Source: an uncultured Gemmatimonadales bacterium (GTDB lineage: Bacteria > Gemmatimonadota > Gemmatimonadetes > JACCXV01 > JAHWKZ01). From it: DNA of 64,000 nucleotides. The notes below the pieces were generated by a model. It saw only the letters and a program-made list of their open reading frames with translations, had not been told where the DNA came from and did no database searches. This document shows, piece after piece, positions 43,902 to 53,791 of the stretch (within the stretch, counting starts at the first letter, position 1; the number at the start of each line of letters is the position of its first letter). A program made the translations under genes and the position numbers. The stretch lies in NCBI GenBank assembly GCA_947259315.1, contig CAMYLR010000019.1, positions 62,001 to 126,000 on the forward strand, given 5' to 3'.

Positions 43902-46214
43902 TTATGGCGCCGTCTCGCCTGCGCCCAGGATCGAGCTGATTTCCCGCCTCATTGGTCCCGGTTTCACATGTTGCTTCAAGTAGCGGGTCAACAGCGAGTA
44001 CAAATGAAGGGTCGTGTTCTGGCCCTCGAAGATCCCGTGCGATCGATTTGGGTAGACCATGACACTGAACGGCTTGTTGGCCTCCACTAGTGCGTTGATT
44101 AACCGTTCCGTCCCTTGATAGTGAACGTTGTCGTCACCGGTCCCGTGGACGAGTAGGAGATTGCCTTCCAACCGGTCGGCAAACGTGAGCGGCGAGCTAC
44201 TCTCGTACGCTTCGGGCTCGTCCTGAGGGAGACCCATGTACCGCTCCTGATAGATCGTGTCGTACAAGCGGATGTCGGGGACGGGTGCGACGGCCATCGC
44301 CGTCCCGAAGATATCTGGGTAGCGGAAGATCGCGTTCAGGCTCTGCGAGCCACCACCACTCCACCCCCAAGTCGCGACCCGCGACGGGTCCACGTAGGGT
44401 TGTGCGAGTATCTCTCTGGCACCGGCGGCCAGATCGGCCGACGTCAACGTTCCGAGGCGTTTATAAATCGTCTTGCGCCACTCCCGACCCCGCGGTGCGG
44501 GCGTGCCACGCGGATCGAGGCTGGCGACGAGATACCCTTGTTGCGTGAGCATCAAGTGCCACAAGTAGCGACCACCGCCCCAGACATCGCGGACGGTCTG
44601 ACCCCACGGTTCGCCATACACGTAGAACAACACGGGGTATTGTTGCCCGGGATCGAAGTCGGGCGGCTTCATGATCCATCCGTCGAGCGTGACGTCACCG
44701 GCATCGACTTGGAAAAACTCCATCGGCCCGCGATCGAGCCCCTTCACGTAGGCTCGCAGCTCCGCGTTGTCGACCAACGTACGCGCGGAAGTATGATCTG
44801 GAAGATGGACCAGATCGGTAACGGGAGGATTCCCAAACGACGACCACGTGTGAAGCGCCCATTCGCCGCCTGGAGCGACGTCATAGCGGTGCGAGCCCGG
44901 CTGATCGATTGGAGTCAACCGTTCGGGCGCGCTCGAGCCGTCCAGAGCGACACGAAACAAATATCGATGCACGGCGTCGTCTGGCGAGGCCAGGTAGTAA
45001 AGCCAGCCGCCTTCTACATCGATCTTCTCGACCGTGATGATGTCCGTTGGGCCCGGGGTCAGTGTGCGTACCACAGTGCCATCTCGTGAAATCACGTGCG
45101 CGTGACGCCAGCCATCGATTTCGCTGATCCAAACGAACTCCTGGCCACCGGGCAACCACGCGAGTGCGTTCTCGCGCATATCGACCCACGCACTATCGCG
45201 CTCCGTGTAGACCGTTCTGACTGAGCCATCGGCAGATTGACCGAGCATGATCTGGAGTGTGTTCTGCAACCGATTCAGGTGTTGGATCACGACCTCGTCC
45301 GAGTTGGCAGCCCAATCCATTCGGGCGATGTAGTTGTTTCGCGGGTCGCCGGGAACATCCAACCAACGCGTGGATTGATCGTCAATGCCCACGACTCCGA
45401 CGCGGGCCGCCGAGTTGGTGGAACCCGCTTTCGGGTACTGGATCGGGATCGTGTATGAGTACAGCGAGTCCGTGTTGTTGATGAGCAGGAAGTCGCGCAC
45501 ACCCGAAGCGTCGAGTTGCCAATACGCGATCTCTTGGCCGTCGGGGCTCCAACGCCAGCCGTCTTGCAGGTCTAACTCTTCCTCGTAGACCCAATCGAAG
45601 GTGCCATTGATGATTGTGCGTGAACCGTCCGTCGTGAGCTGTGCGATCTGGCCAGTAGCCAACGTCTCGACGTAAACGTTGTTCTCGCGGACATACCCGA
45701 CCCGGCTGCCGTCGGGTGAGAACTTGGCGAACATAAGGGTCGACGGCTCGGCATCACCGCCGAGCTGGATCAGCTCGCCGGTCTCGCGATCGAAAACCCA
45801 GAAATCGCCGCGCGTGTTCTCGCGCCACACCCGGCGCGAATTGGTGAACACCAGCAGCTTCCGAAAGTCGTCAGACCACGTATAGCCTTGAACCGCCAAC
45901 GGAAGATCGGCGTCCTCGGGGACTAGATCTTTGGCTGATATCAGGACTCTGCTCTCACCAGTGCGGGCGTCGTGCTGAACGATATCGCGTCCGTCGGCTA
46001 GGTCCGGAGACGGCTCGACGGTCGTGTAAGCGGAGCCGTTGAGCCACTGCACGGGGCCAAGGAAGTCTCCATGAATCCTGTCCTCTCCAAACAGGCGTTC
46101 GAGCGTGACTAGGGACGGATCGGCAGCATCAACGGCTGGCTCTTGACCAATCGTGGGCGCCGGGATCGTCAACGAAACGAACCCGAGCAGTATGATCGAG
46201 ATCAGACGTCGCAT
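43902..46214 (-). CDS. Dipeptidyl-peptidase IV-like S9 peptidase
   Basis: This is an exported serine exopeptidase of 770 residues from ATG 46214, with a signal peptide (LISIILLGFVSLTIPAPTIG). An N-terminal DPP-IV beta-propeller (about 30-500) includes FDWVYEEELDLQDGWRWSPD, whose Glu-Glu pair binds the substrate N-terminus in this family. The alpha/beta-hydrolase domain has the nucleophile in WGWSGGG near residue 617, Asp in GTGDDNVH near 693, and His in SHGIFEG near 725. It probably removes X-Pro dipeptides from peptides in the periplasm. Confidence 0.94.
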   Translation of the reverse strand: MRRLISIILLGFVSLTIPAPTIGQEPAVDAADPSLVTLERLFGEDRIHGDFLGPVQWLNGSAYTTVEPSPDLADGRDIVQHDARTGESRVLISAKDLVPEDADLPLAVQGYTWSDDFRKLLVFTNSRRVWRENTRGDFWVFDRETGELIQLGGDAEPSTLMFAKFSPDGSRVGYVRENNVYVETLATGQIAQLTTDGSRTIINGTFDWVYEEELDLQDGWRWSPDGQEIAYWQLDASGVRDFLLINNTDSLYSYTIPIQYPKAGSTNSAARVGVVGIDDQSTRWLDVPGDPRNNYIARMDWAANSDEVVIQHLNRLQNTLQIMLGQSADGSVRTVYTERDSAWVDMRENALAWLPGGQEFVWISEIDGWRHAHVISRDGTVVRTLTPGPTDIITVEKIDVEGGWLYYLASPDDAVHRYLFRVALDGSSAPERLTPIDQPGSHRYDVAPGGEWALHTWSSFGNPPVTDLVHLPDHTSARTLVDNAELRAYVKGLDRGPMEFFQVDAGDVTLDGWIMKPPDFDPGQQYPVLFYVYGEPWGQTVRDVWGGGRYLWHLMLTQQGYLVASLDPRGTPAPRGREWRKTIYKRLGTLTSADLAAGAREILAQPYVDPSRVATWGWSGGGSQSLNAIFRYPDIFGTAMAVAPVPDIRLYDTIYQERYMGLPQDEPEAYESSSPLTFADRLEGNLLLVHGTGDDNVHYQGTERLINALVEANKPFSVMVYPNRSHGIFEGQNTTLHLYSLLTRYLKQHVKPGPMRREISSILGAGETAP

Positions 46215-46472
46215 TCTGCATCCTGTCGGAGATTGTCCGAATATCTCACGCCCCACTCACGCTATCGCAGTAGAAATTCCTCGGCCAGCGGACTCGAACC
46301 GGAAACTGCGTTCCGATGAGACTCTCGATCGTGATTTACTCTTCGGCTGGGAGCCCCGCGCGAACTCACCTTCAACAAACACGCAGACGTTACGACTATC
46401 GACGTCACCCGCCTCGATGCGCTCAACAAAGATCGTCCCGTACAGGAGATCAATGCCAAGCGACGGCCGCGC

Positions 46473-49313
46473 TCAAGTACGGTTGTCTACAGAGCCACCC
46501 GAGTCAACGTTGGCGTGCGCCGCGGCTAGGCGGGCCACGGGGATGCGTGGCGGTGAGCACGAGACGTAGTCGAGCCCGATCTCATGACAGAAGCGAATGG
46601 AATCCGGATGGCCGCCATGCTCGCCGCAGATCCCGACCTCCAGGTCGGGCTGCTTCGATCTCCCCCACTCCACTGTGAGCGCCATCAGTCGACCCAAGCC
46701 CATGCGATCCAAAACCTCGAACGGGTTGTCCTGCAAGATCTCTCGATCATTGTAGAGGGGTAAGAACTTCGTCTCTGCGTCTTCGCGGCTGAAGGAGAAC
46801 GCCGCCTGTGTCAGGTCGTTCGTGCCGAAGGAAAAGAAATCCGCTACCTCGGCTAGGCTCTCCGCGCGCAAGCAAGCGCGGACCACCTCGATCATTGTGC
46901 CAAACGCGAAGTCGACCGCCACGCCATACTCCTTCCGCACCTCGGCTTCCGCTTCCTTGACGTACTCTTTGACCCGTGTCAGTTCCTGTGACGTGCACAC
47001 CTGCGGGACCATAATCTCCGGGCGCACCCGAACGCCTTCCTTCAGGCACTCAGCCGCAGCCTCGAGCACGGCCCTCACCTGCATCTTGTAGATTTCGGGA
47101 TAGGTGAGCCCGAGCCGCACCCCCCGGTGTCCCAGCATCGGATTGGTCTCACGAAGCTCCTGGGAGCGTCGCAGCATCGCTTCCTTGCGCGCGATCACGC
47201 GGTCGACGCGTCGCACGTCTGCCAGCTCTTTAGCAGCGTCGGAGAATCCGTTATCGGTCTTGGGGGCTCGATCCTCCAGAGACTTCATGGTGCTCGTCAG
47301 CACGTCCATCCCCCGCAACGCATCTCGGAGCCGGTGGAGCTGGTCGATTTCCTCCTCCAGGCGCGCCCGCGCCGGAAGGAACTCGTGGATCGGCGGATCA
47401 AGGAGCCGGATGATCACCGGTCGGGGCGACATCGCCTCGAAGATCCCCCGAAAATCGGCCCGCTGCATCGGCAGCAAGCGACCGAGCGCTGCCGCTCGCT
47501 GCTCGTCGTCCTCCGCGATGATCATGTCCACCACGATCGGCAACCGCTCTGGCGCGTTGAACATCCGCTCGGTGCGACAGAGCCCGATGCCCATCGCTCC
47601 GTAGCTGATCGCTCGCAACGCGTCCTCGGGCGTGTCCGCGTTCGCCATCACCTGGAGCCGGGCTGCACCGTCGGCCCAGGTCAACAATGTGTCCAACTCG
47701 TCGAAAAACTCGGCCTCGACGGTAGGGACGTCGCCCAGGTAGATGTGACCGGCCGCCCCGTCGATCGTGATGATGTCGCCTTCCTTCACCACGACTTCAC
47801 CGCTTATCGCCTGCGCGCGATCCTCGTCCACCATGAGCCCTTCAGCTCCGACGACACACGGCTTGCCCATTCCTCGAGCGACAACCGCGGCATGGGAGGT
47901 TCCGCCTCCGCGGCTCGTCAGAATCCCCTGAGCTGCAAAAAAGCCATGGATGTCCTCCGGCTTCGTCTCTTGACGCACCAGGATCACGTTGACACCCTGC
48001 CGCCCCAGCAACTGGGCCCGATCGGCGTCAAAGATGACCTGCCCGCAAGCTGCACCCGGCGAAGCGCCGAGCCCGCTAGCGAGAGGGCTGCCGTCAAAGC
48101 TGGGATCGATCCGCGGGTATAGGATCTGCTCGAGATCGTCTGGTGTCACGCGCAAAAGCGCGCCTTCCCGATCGATCAGCTCCTCGTCGACCATCTCGAC
48201 CGATGTCTTGACACGCGCGACCGCATTCATCTTCCCGTTGCGCGTCTGCAGACAGTAGAGAGTGCCGCGCTCGTTCGTGAACTCGAAGTCCTGCACCTCG
48301 CGGTAATGCTCCTCGAGCTTCCTGCTGAGCTCGAGCAGCTGCTCGTACATGCTCGGCATCTCCTCAGCCATCTCCCGAATCGGCTTGGGGGTTCGAATCC
48401 CGGCCACTACATCCTCGCCCTGAGCGTTCACCAGGTACTCACCGTACAGCACGTTCTCCCCGGTTCCAGGGTCTCGGGTGAAGGCAACCCCCGTGCTGCT
48501 GTCCGGCCCCATGTTGCCGAAGACCATCGCGACGACGTTGGCCGCCGTCCCGTGAGCCATCTCGGAAGTAATTCCGAACTCGCGTCGGTACTCCACCGCG
48601 CGCCGCCCCATCCAGGACCCAAAGACAGCCTTGATGGCGATCTCGAGCTGGTCATAGGGATCACTCGGGAATGGACGACCGGTGTGCTTACGCACGACCT
48701 GAAGGAAGCGGCGGACTATTTCCTCGAGATCTTCAGCCTGCAGATCGACGTCAGACTCCACGCCCGCCAGCTCCTTCACCGACTCGAACTGCTCATCGAA
48801 TTTTTCATCCGGAATGTCAAAGGCGACCTTGCCAAACAGCTGGATGAGCCGGCGATACGCGTCGTAGCCGAACCGCGGATCGCCGGTTTGCGCGATCAGC
48901 CCGGCGAGGCTGTGCTCATTGAGACCGAGGTTGAGGATGGTGTCCATCATCCCCGGCATCGACAGGGCGGACCCGGAGCGTACCGAGACCAGCAACGGAT
49001 CATTGGGGTCCCCAAAGCTCTTTCCGGTCGCTGCTTTGAGCCGTGCCATCTCGTCCCGCGCTTGCTCCATTACCCCAGCAGGTAGGTCACCCTGGGGAGA
49101 TTCCAGGTAGGCGAGGCAGGCCGCCGTGGTGACGACGAAGCCTGGCGGCACGTTGATGCCGATCTGAGTCATCTCACACAGGTTGGCGCCCTTCCCTCCC
49201 AGAAGTCGCTTGTCCTTTCCGTCGCCTTCCGCGAAGGACCAAACCCATCTCGTGCCCTTGGTCCCCGCCCCTTCGTCCGAGGTCACTCTCGGTTTGGCTA
49301 TCGGCTTGCTCAT
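46473..49313 (-). CDS. ppdK: Pyruvate, phosphate dikinase
   Basis: This enzyme interconverts PEP and pyruvate with ATP/AMP and phosphate. The 946-residue product from ATG 49313 (AGGTG upstream) has the nucleotide-binding domain (KRLLGGKGANLCEMTQIG, SGSALSMPGMMDTILNLGLN). The phosphohistidine domain contains the catalytic His near residue 473 in GGGTSHAAVVARGMGKPCVV. The TIM-barrel PEP domain has FSFGTNDLTQAAFSFSRED and the catalytic Cys near 894 in CGEHGG. It is slightly longer than most homologues (about 880-900). Confidence 0.97.
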   Translation of the reverse strand: MSKPIAKPRVTSDEGAGTKGTRWVWSFAEGDGKDKRLLGGKGANLCEMTQIGINVPPGFVVTTAACLAYLESPQGDLPAGVMEQARDEMARLKAATGKSFGDPNDPLLVSVRSGSALSMPGMMDTILNLGLNEHSLAGLIAQTGDPRFGYDAYRRLIQLFGKVAFDIPDEKFDEQFESVKELAGVESDVDLQAEDLEEIVRRFLQVVRKHTGRPFPSDPYDQLEIAIKAVFGSWMGRRAVEYRREFGITSEMAHGTAANVVAMVFGNMGPDSSTGVAFTRDPGTGENVLYGEYLVNAQGEDVVAGIRTPKPIREMAEEMPSMYEQLLELSRKLEEHYREVQDFEFTNERGTLYCLQTRNGKMNAVARVKTSVEMVDEELIDREGALLRVTPDDLEQILYPRIDPSFDGSPLASGLGASPGAACGQVIFDADRAQLLGRQGVNVILVRQETKPEDIHGFFAAQGILTSRGGGTSHAAVVARGMGKPCVVGAEGLMVDEDRAQAISGEVVVKEGDIITIDGAAGHIYLGDVPTVEAEFFDELDTLLTWADGAARLQVMANADTPEDALRAISYGAMGIGLCRTERMFNAPERLPIVVDMIIAEDDEQRAAALGRLLPMQRADFRGIFEAMSPRPVIIRLLDPPIHEFLPARARLEEEIDQLHRLRDALRGMDVLTSTMKSLEDRAPKTDNGFSDAAKELADVRRVDRVIARKEAMLRRSQELRETNPMLGHRGVRLGLTYPEIYKMQVRAVLEAAAECLKEGVRVRPEIMVPQVCTSQELTRVKEYVKEAEAEVRKEYGVAVDFAFGTMIEVVRACLRAESLAEVADFFSFGTNDLTQAAFSFSREDAETKFLPLYNDREILQDNPFEVLDRMGLGRLMALTVEWGRSKQPDLEVGICGEHGGHPDSIRFCHEIGLDYVSCSPPRIPVARLAAAHANVDSGGSVDNRT

Positions 49314-49336
49314 CGGCACCTCATCGCGATTGTCAA

Positions 49337-50176
49337 TCAGCACCCTCGTGAATGATACCACACCCAGGGCCCTCTCTCGGGCCCTCGCCAGCGTACCCAC
49401 CCCTCATCGACACGCACCTCGGGCGGGTTCCAGCAGTGATCAGACGGTTGTTTGACGCGAACCCGCATCCAGTCACCCCGAACCTCGAGCGGCTCGAGCA
49501 GGTACTCGTGTTTGGCAACCGGAATCCAAAGAACGCGCTCACTTTCAGCGGCCGGTTGAGACCGTAGGGCGTGTCGCACATCGGTTCGAAAATAGAGTGG
49601 CCATCCATCGCGCATGAACCAATCGGCCCACCGCACGTACTCGACCGGTAGCCGCCCGCCTGCCAGTTGACAAGGGTGCACCCAGGCAGTCCCGTCACGA
49701 GAATCGGTGGCGGTCGCGTAGCGGAAACGCAACCAGCCGTCACCGCGTTCTTCGAGTACGATGAAACTCGGTATCTCATAGCCCGTCTCGACCATCCCCG
49801 AGGCGTCGATCGCGAGGGGTTCCACCCCCGGCCTTTCGGTCTCGACCAACCACCCGTTTGCCAACCACGCCCACGGCACCTCACCGGGCCGCTCCGTGAG
49901 CGGAAGCCAAACGGCATGGTGCCAGAGCCACCACTCGGGCAGCGTATTGACTGCCAGCATGAGATGCCCAACGCCTAGATTCGCGTCGCTAAACCCGTGC
50001 ATCGGCAAGTACGTCGGGTCAGCCGGGGGCTTTTCTGGAGCCCCGGCCGGTGGATTCAGTACGGCGATCGACCGATCAGCGCACTCGAGCGGACTCCATT
50101 CCTGAATGGCGGTGGCGTGATCCACCGCCATGACACCAATGACAGCAAAAGCGGCAAGGGCCCGCGTCGATTTCAT
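49337..50176 (-). CDS. Secreted protein of unknown function, coupled to lat
   Basis: The family is not recognised. The 279-residue product has a signal peptide (STRALAAFAVIGVMAVDHAT). The mature part is rich in Trp, Pro and Arg and has three segments like SH3-type beta barrels: LANGWLVETERPGVEPLAI, GDGWLRFRYATATDSRDGTA followed by WVHPCQL, and RGDWMRVRVKQPSDHCWNPP. Four Cys could form disulfides. The start overlaps the lat stop (ATGA). Peptidoglycan or matrix binding is possible but not shown. Confidence 0.75.
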   Translation of the reverse strand: MKSTRALAAFAVIGVMAVDHATAIQEWSPLECADRSIAVLNPPAGAPEKPPADPTYLPMHGFSDANLGVGHLMLAVNTLPEWWLWHHAVWLPLTERPGEVPWAWLANGWLVETERPGVEPLAIDASGMVETGYEIPSFIVLEERGDGWLRFRYATATDSRDGTAWVHPCQLAGGRLPVEYVRWADWFMRDGWPLYFRTDVRHALRSQPAAESERVLWIPVAKHEYLLEPLEVRGDWMRVRVKQPSDHCWNPPEVRVDEGWVRWRGPERGPWVWYHSRGC

Positions 50177-51489
50177 TCCACTTCGCGTGCCAAGACCCCG
50201 CGCAGAATCGTCATCGCTCGCTGGGCGTCGACCTCGCTGAACGTCAGCGTCGGTCTGAACCGGAGCGACCTGGGTCCACACGCCAGCGTGGCCAACCCCG
50301 CTTCCCAACACGCCTTTCGCACTCGGCTCCGGTGCGCTGTGTTCGGGAGGTCGATCGCCAACAGAAAACCTCGACCGCGGGCATTCGTCACTATATCGAA
50401 CTCGGCCTCGATCGCCTGGAGTCCCTCTAATAACACCTTGCCGACCCAGGCCACATTCTCGACGAGCCGATCTTCCTTGATGATCTGCAGGTAGCGAGCA
50501 CAGCGGACCATATCGACCAGGTTGCCACCCCAGGTCGAGTTGATACGGGACGACACCTTGAAGACGTTGCTCTCCACATCGTCGATTCGACCGGTGCTCA
50601 TCATCCCGCATACCTGACTCTTCTTGCCGAATGCGATGATATCCGGGATCGGTCCAAGCTGCTCAAAAGCCCACATCGTTCCGGTAATCCCCATCCCAGT
50701 CTGGACCTCGTCGTAGATCAAGAGGGCCTCATGATGGTCGGCCAACCCCCGCAACCGGTGGAGGAAATCCGGGCGAAAGTGATTGTCCCCGCCCTCACTC
50801 TGAATCGGTTCGATCAGAATCGCCGCAATTCCGTGAGGATCACGCTCAAAGGCAGCCTCGATCTCGGCAACCGACCGATCTTCAGCGGCGGCGACTTTCT
50901 GTTCGTCGATGGGGAACTCGATCTTAGGATTGGAGACGCGAGGCCAATCGAACTTCGGATAGTCGTCAGTCTTTGTCGGGTCGGTGTTTGTAACGGTTAG
51001 CGTGTAACCGCTGCGGCCGTGGAACGCGTCACGAAAGTGTAGGATCTTGTCGGCGCCGCCGTCGATTCCCTTGTCGCGGTTTTTCTGCGCTTTCCAATCA
51101 AACGCCGCCTTCATGGCGTTTTCGACCGCGAGTGTCCCACCCGCGATAAAAAACAAGTGCTCGAAGGTCTCGGGAACCGCGATCTCCCGGAATGTCTTGA
51201 CGAACCCGGCATACTCTCTGCTGTACACGTCGCTGTTGGCGGGGTTGGCGAGCGCGGCCCTCAAGAGCGAGGCCTGAAAGCCCTCGTCTTTCATCTTCGG
51301 ATGGTTGTGTCCGATTGGCAGGGTCGCGAAGTACGAGTAGCAGTCGAGGTACTCCTCCCCAGTAACGGCATTTACCATCGTCGTCCCGTGGGAGTTCTCG
51401 AGATCGATGACGAAATGGAAGCCATCCACCAGAATGTTGCTTCTGAGGATCGGGAAGACCTGGTCTGCCGGTACCGTGATCTCTGGCAT
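50173..51489 (-). CDS. lat: L-lysine 6-transaminase
   Basis: This PLP enzyme moves the epsilon-amino group of lysine to 2-oxoglutarate (lysine to aminoadipate semialdehyde route). The 438-residue product from ATG 51489 has GGAGG upstream. It shows the Lat-type start PITVP-like EITVPADQVFPILRSNILVD and the HFRDAFHGRSGYTLTVTNTD segment. The class III motif is LIYDEVQTGMGITGTMWAFE, and the PLP lysine lies in IAFGKKSQVCG near residue 287. The close match to the Lat subfamily rather than general ornithine/GABA aminotransferases is judged from these motifs. Confidence 0.92.
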   Translation of the reverse strand: MPEITVPADQVFPILRSNILVDGFHFVIDLENSHGTTMVNAVTGEEYLDCYSYFATLPIGHNHPKMKDEGFQASLLRAALANPANSDVYSREYAGFVKTFREIAVPETFEHLFFIAGGTLAVENAMKAAFDWKAQKNRDKGIDGGADKILHFRDAFHGRSGYTLTVTNTDPTKTDDYPKFDWPRVSNPKIEFPIDEQKVAAAEDRSVAEIEAAFERDPHGIAAILIEPIQSEGGDNHFRPDFLHRLRGLADHHEALLIYDEVQTGMGITGTMWAFEQLGPIPDIIAFGKKSQVCGMMSTGRIDDVESNVFKVSSRINSTWGGNLVDMVRCARYLQIIKEDRLVENVAWVGKVLLEGLQAIEAEFDIVTNARGRGFLLAIDLPNTAHRSRVRKACWEAGLATLACGPRSLRFRPTLTFSEVDAQRAMTILRGVLAREVE

Positions 51490-51799
51490 ATCGCCCTCCG
51501 CTAGCTGAGTTGGACCAAACGCAACAAACGAATCGCGGCGACTGGCCAGCGTAAGGGATCGTTCGGCTACGCTGGCGGGCTCGTGGGCGCCGCGCCTTGG
51601 CCCACGTTCGGGGGCGCAAAGATCGCCGGACGCGCTTCCGAGGGGAGGAAGACTCGGCCTAGGGAGAGGGTTTTCGGCACGTGCTTCACGATAGAAACCT
51701 ATCATCGACCGGCCGAGATTGGTAGCCCCGTATCGGACCCGTTAGGTTCAGCGTTACCTGAGGGTCAGAACTAACAAACAAAGCAACAAGGAGCAGATT
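51490..51799. other. Divergent intergenic region between lat and kbp-like gene
   Basis: No gene is seen in these 310 nt. It must hold divergent promoters. A 7-bp inverted repeat (CGTGGGC at 51582-51588 with GCCCACG at 51600-51606) could form a hairpin in the lat leader. The last 20 nt carry the AAGGAG ribosome site of the rightward gene. No clear -35/-10 pair was identified. Confidence 0.5.
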
Positions 51800-52267
51800 T
51801 TGGGCATCTTCGACTTCGTAAAGGAAGCCGGTGAGGCGATCGGCATTATCAAGGACAAGGAAAAAGAGGCCCGCGAGGAAGCGGCCGAAGAACGTGGCAT
51901 AGCCAACAAACTCACGCAGGTCGTTGTTCGTCTGGGCCTCGACATCAAGGATCTCCGGATCGATTTCGACGACGCCGTGGCAACGATTCATGGTACAACC
52001 GAGACGAACGCTGAACGCGAAAAGGTCATCCTGGCCGTCGGAAACAGCAGCGGCGTGGCGAAGGTCGATGACCGCATCCAGGTCGTGGCGCCCGAGCCAG
52101 AAGCCACGATGTACACGGTTGTCAAGGGAGACACCCTCTCCAAGATCTCGAAAGATCACTACGGTGACGCGATGCAGTACAGCAAGATATTCGAAGCCAA
52201 CAAACCAATGCTGACCAACCCAGACCTCATCTACCCGGGTCAGGTGCTGCGAATCCCGCCCGCGTAG
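51800..52267 (+). CDS. kbp: BON-LysM protein of the Kbp/YgaU family
   Basis: The 155-residue cytosolic-type protein has a TTG start with GGAG 6-7 nt upstream. The N-terminus (GIFDFVKEAGEAIGIIKDKE) matches the Kbp family start. A BON domain (about 35-95) follows, then a C-terminal LysM domain (YTVVKGDTLSKISKDHYGDA, PDLIYPGQVLRIPP). E. coli Kbp binds potassium; the same role here is inferred. It is a single-gene unit followed by a terminator-like hairpin. Confidence 0.9.
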   Translation: MGIFDFVKEAGEAIGIIKDKEKEAREEAAEERGIANKLTQVVVRLGLDIKDLRIDFDDAVATIHGTTETNAEREKVILAVGNSSGVAKVDDRIQVVAPEPEATMYTVVKGDTLSKISKDHYGDAMQYSKIFEANKPMLTNPDLIYPGQVLRIPPA

Positions 52268-52291
52268 AAAGCGAGCGCAGTACAGTGTCGG

Positions 52292-52322
52292 AGGGGCCTC
52301 TCGGGTTCCGGGGGGCCCCTTT
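52292..52322 (+). terminator. Terminator-like hairpin after kbp-like gene
   Basis: A 7-bp GC-rich stem AGGGGCC/GGCCCCT (52292-52298 with 52314-52320) is followed by a short TTT. The short T run makes this a moderate call. It ends 12 nt before the amgK-like start. Confidence 0.6.
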
Positions 52323-52334
52323 GATCAATCGCGA

Positions 52335-53786
52335 ATGCAGAACCGACTAATAATTCTCTTCGAGACCCAATTCGGCGCCCGACCCGAAGCCGTACTCCCA
52401 GTGGCCGCAGATGGCTCGGAGAGGACCTATCACCGGTTGGTGGCACCCGACGGGCGCACCGCGATCGGCGCGTTCGGGCCCGACCACGAGGAGAATCGGG
52501 CTTTCCTTTCGTTTTCGCGTGCCTTCAACCGGGCTGGGCTCCCGGTGCCAGAGCTCTATGACGACGATGAAGAAGCTGGTGTCTGGCTGATCGAAGACTT
52601 GGGCGACACCACGCTGTTCCGAGCTCGGCAAGAGGCTCGCGAGGGTGGTCACGAGTTCGACCCCGCGATCCTCGATGCGTACCGCCGCGTGGTGGAAATC
52701 CTCCCGCGGTTCCAGGTCGAGGGCGACAAAATCGTCGACTATTCAGTGGCTTACCCGCGGGCTGCATTCGACCGGCAATCGATCATCTGGGATCTCAATT
52801 ACTTCAAGTACCATTTCCTCAAACTGGCTCAAATACCGTTCAACGAAGCCAAGCTCGAGAGGGACTTTGATACATTAGCGACGTACCTACTCACGGCTGA
52901 CACCGAGCACTTTCTTTATCGTGACTTTCAGTCGCGAAACATCATGCTTCGCGATGGCGAGCCATGGTTCATCGACTACCAGGGGGGGCGTCGGGGGGCG
53001 TTGCAGTACGACATCGCCTCGCTGCTATATGATGCCAAAGCGGACATCCCCGAAACTGTTCGAGCCGAGCTGCTCGACCATTACCTATCATCCTTGGCGC
53101 AACACCTCGACTTCGATCGAGCGACGTTCCTGGAGCAATATCACGGGTATGTGCTGGTACGGGTCCTTCAGGCGATGGGCGCATACGGTTATCGCGGTTT
53201 TTTCGAACGCAAGCCGCGCTTTCTTCAGAGTGTTCCCTACGCGGCTCGTAACATCGAACGAATACTGGACGAGGGCATGCCGATCCCACTACCGGAGATG
53301 GAGCGGGTCCTGCGCAGCATTATCGCCGAGTGGGGTGATGCCAGCAGCGAGCCCGATAGCGCTCAACTCACCGTGTACGTCTACAGCTTCAGCTATCGAC
53401 GTGGTTATCCCCAGGATCAAGGGGGGCACGGAGGAGGGTTCGTCTTCGACTGCCGGGGACTGACGAACCCGGGTCGCCTGCCGGAGTACGTCGCGCTCAC
53501 CGGACGCGATTCGGAAGTTGCCGACTACATCGCGGGCCTGAGCGAGCTCGAGCCATTCTGGGAGAACGCTCGCGCGCTGACCGAAGCCCACGTCGAGGCC
53601 TACGAGCAGCGGGGCTTCACCAGTCTGAGCGTCTCTTTTGGGTGCACCGGCGGACAACACCGCTCGGTGTATCTGGCTGAGAAAATGGCGGGGCATCTCG
53701 AGGCTCGTTTCCCAGAGATTCGCGTTCGGCTCCTTCATCGCGAGGAGCCGAGCTGGCCGCGGATCGCAACGACTCCGGCGGGTTAG
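52335..53786 (+). CDS. amgK: AmgK-type sugar kinase fused to a RapZ C-terminal domain
   Basis: The 483-residue product has two parts. Residues about 1-335 form an aminoglycoside-phosphotransferase-like kinase of the AmgK type (WLIEDLGD near 88, the catalytic loop FLYRDFQSRNIMLRDGEPWF with a metal-binding IDYQGGRRGALQYDIASL after it). AmgK phosphorylates the anomeric position of MurNAc/GlcNAc in peptidoglycan recycling. Residues about 345-475 match the RapZ C-terminal domain (SFSYRRGYP, HGGGFVFDCRGLTNPG, SVSFGCTGGQHRSVYLAEKM). In E. coli this region of RapZ senses glucosamine-6-phosphate. The fusion and the adjacent murU-like gene suggest recycling control. Confidence 0.88.
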   Translation: MQNRLIILFETQFGARPEAVLPVAADGSERTYHRLVAPDGRTAIGAFGPDHEENRAFLSFSRAFNRAGLPVPELYDDDEEAGVWLIEDLGDTTLFRARQEAREGGHEFDPAILDAYRRVVEILPRFQVEGDKIVDYSVAYPRAAFDRQSIIWDLNYFKYHFLKLAQIPFNEAKLERDFDTLATYLLTADTEHFLYRDFQSRNIMLRDGEPWFIDYQGGRRGALQYDIASLLYDAKADIPETVRAELLDHYLSSLAQHLDFDRATFLEQYHGYVLVRVLQAMGAYGYRGFFERKPRFLQSVPYAARNIERILDEGMPIPLPEMERVLRSIIAEWGDASSEPDSAQLTVYVYSFSYRRGYPQDQGGHGGGFVFDCRGLTNPGRLPEYVALTGRDSEVADYIAGLSELEPFWENARALTEAHVEAYEQRGFTSLSVSFGCTGGQHRSVYLAEKMAGHLEARFPEIRVRLLHREEPSWPRIATTPAG

Positions 53787-53791
53787 AGATC

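Noticed and set aside
46278-46310. tRNA-like T-arm (minus-strand GGTTCGAGTCC) between ppdK and the S9 peptidase gene
   Set aside because: Only three pairs of the T stem form, and no matching acceptor stem, D arm or anticodon arm could be found within 100 nt upstream.
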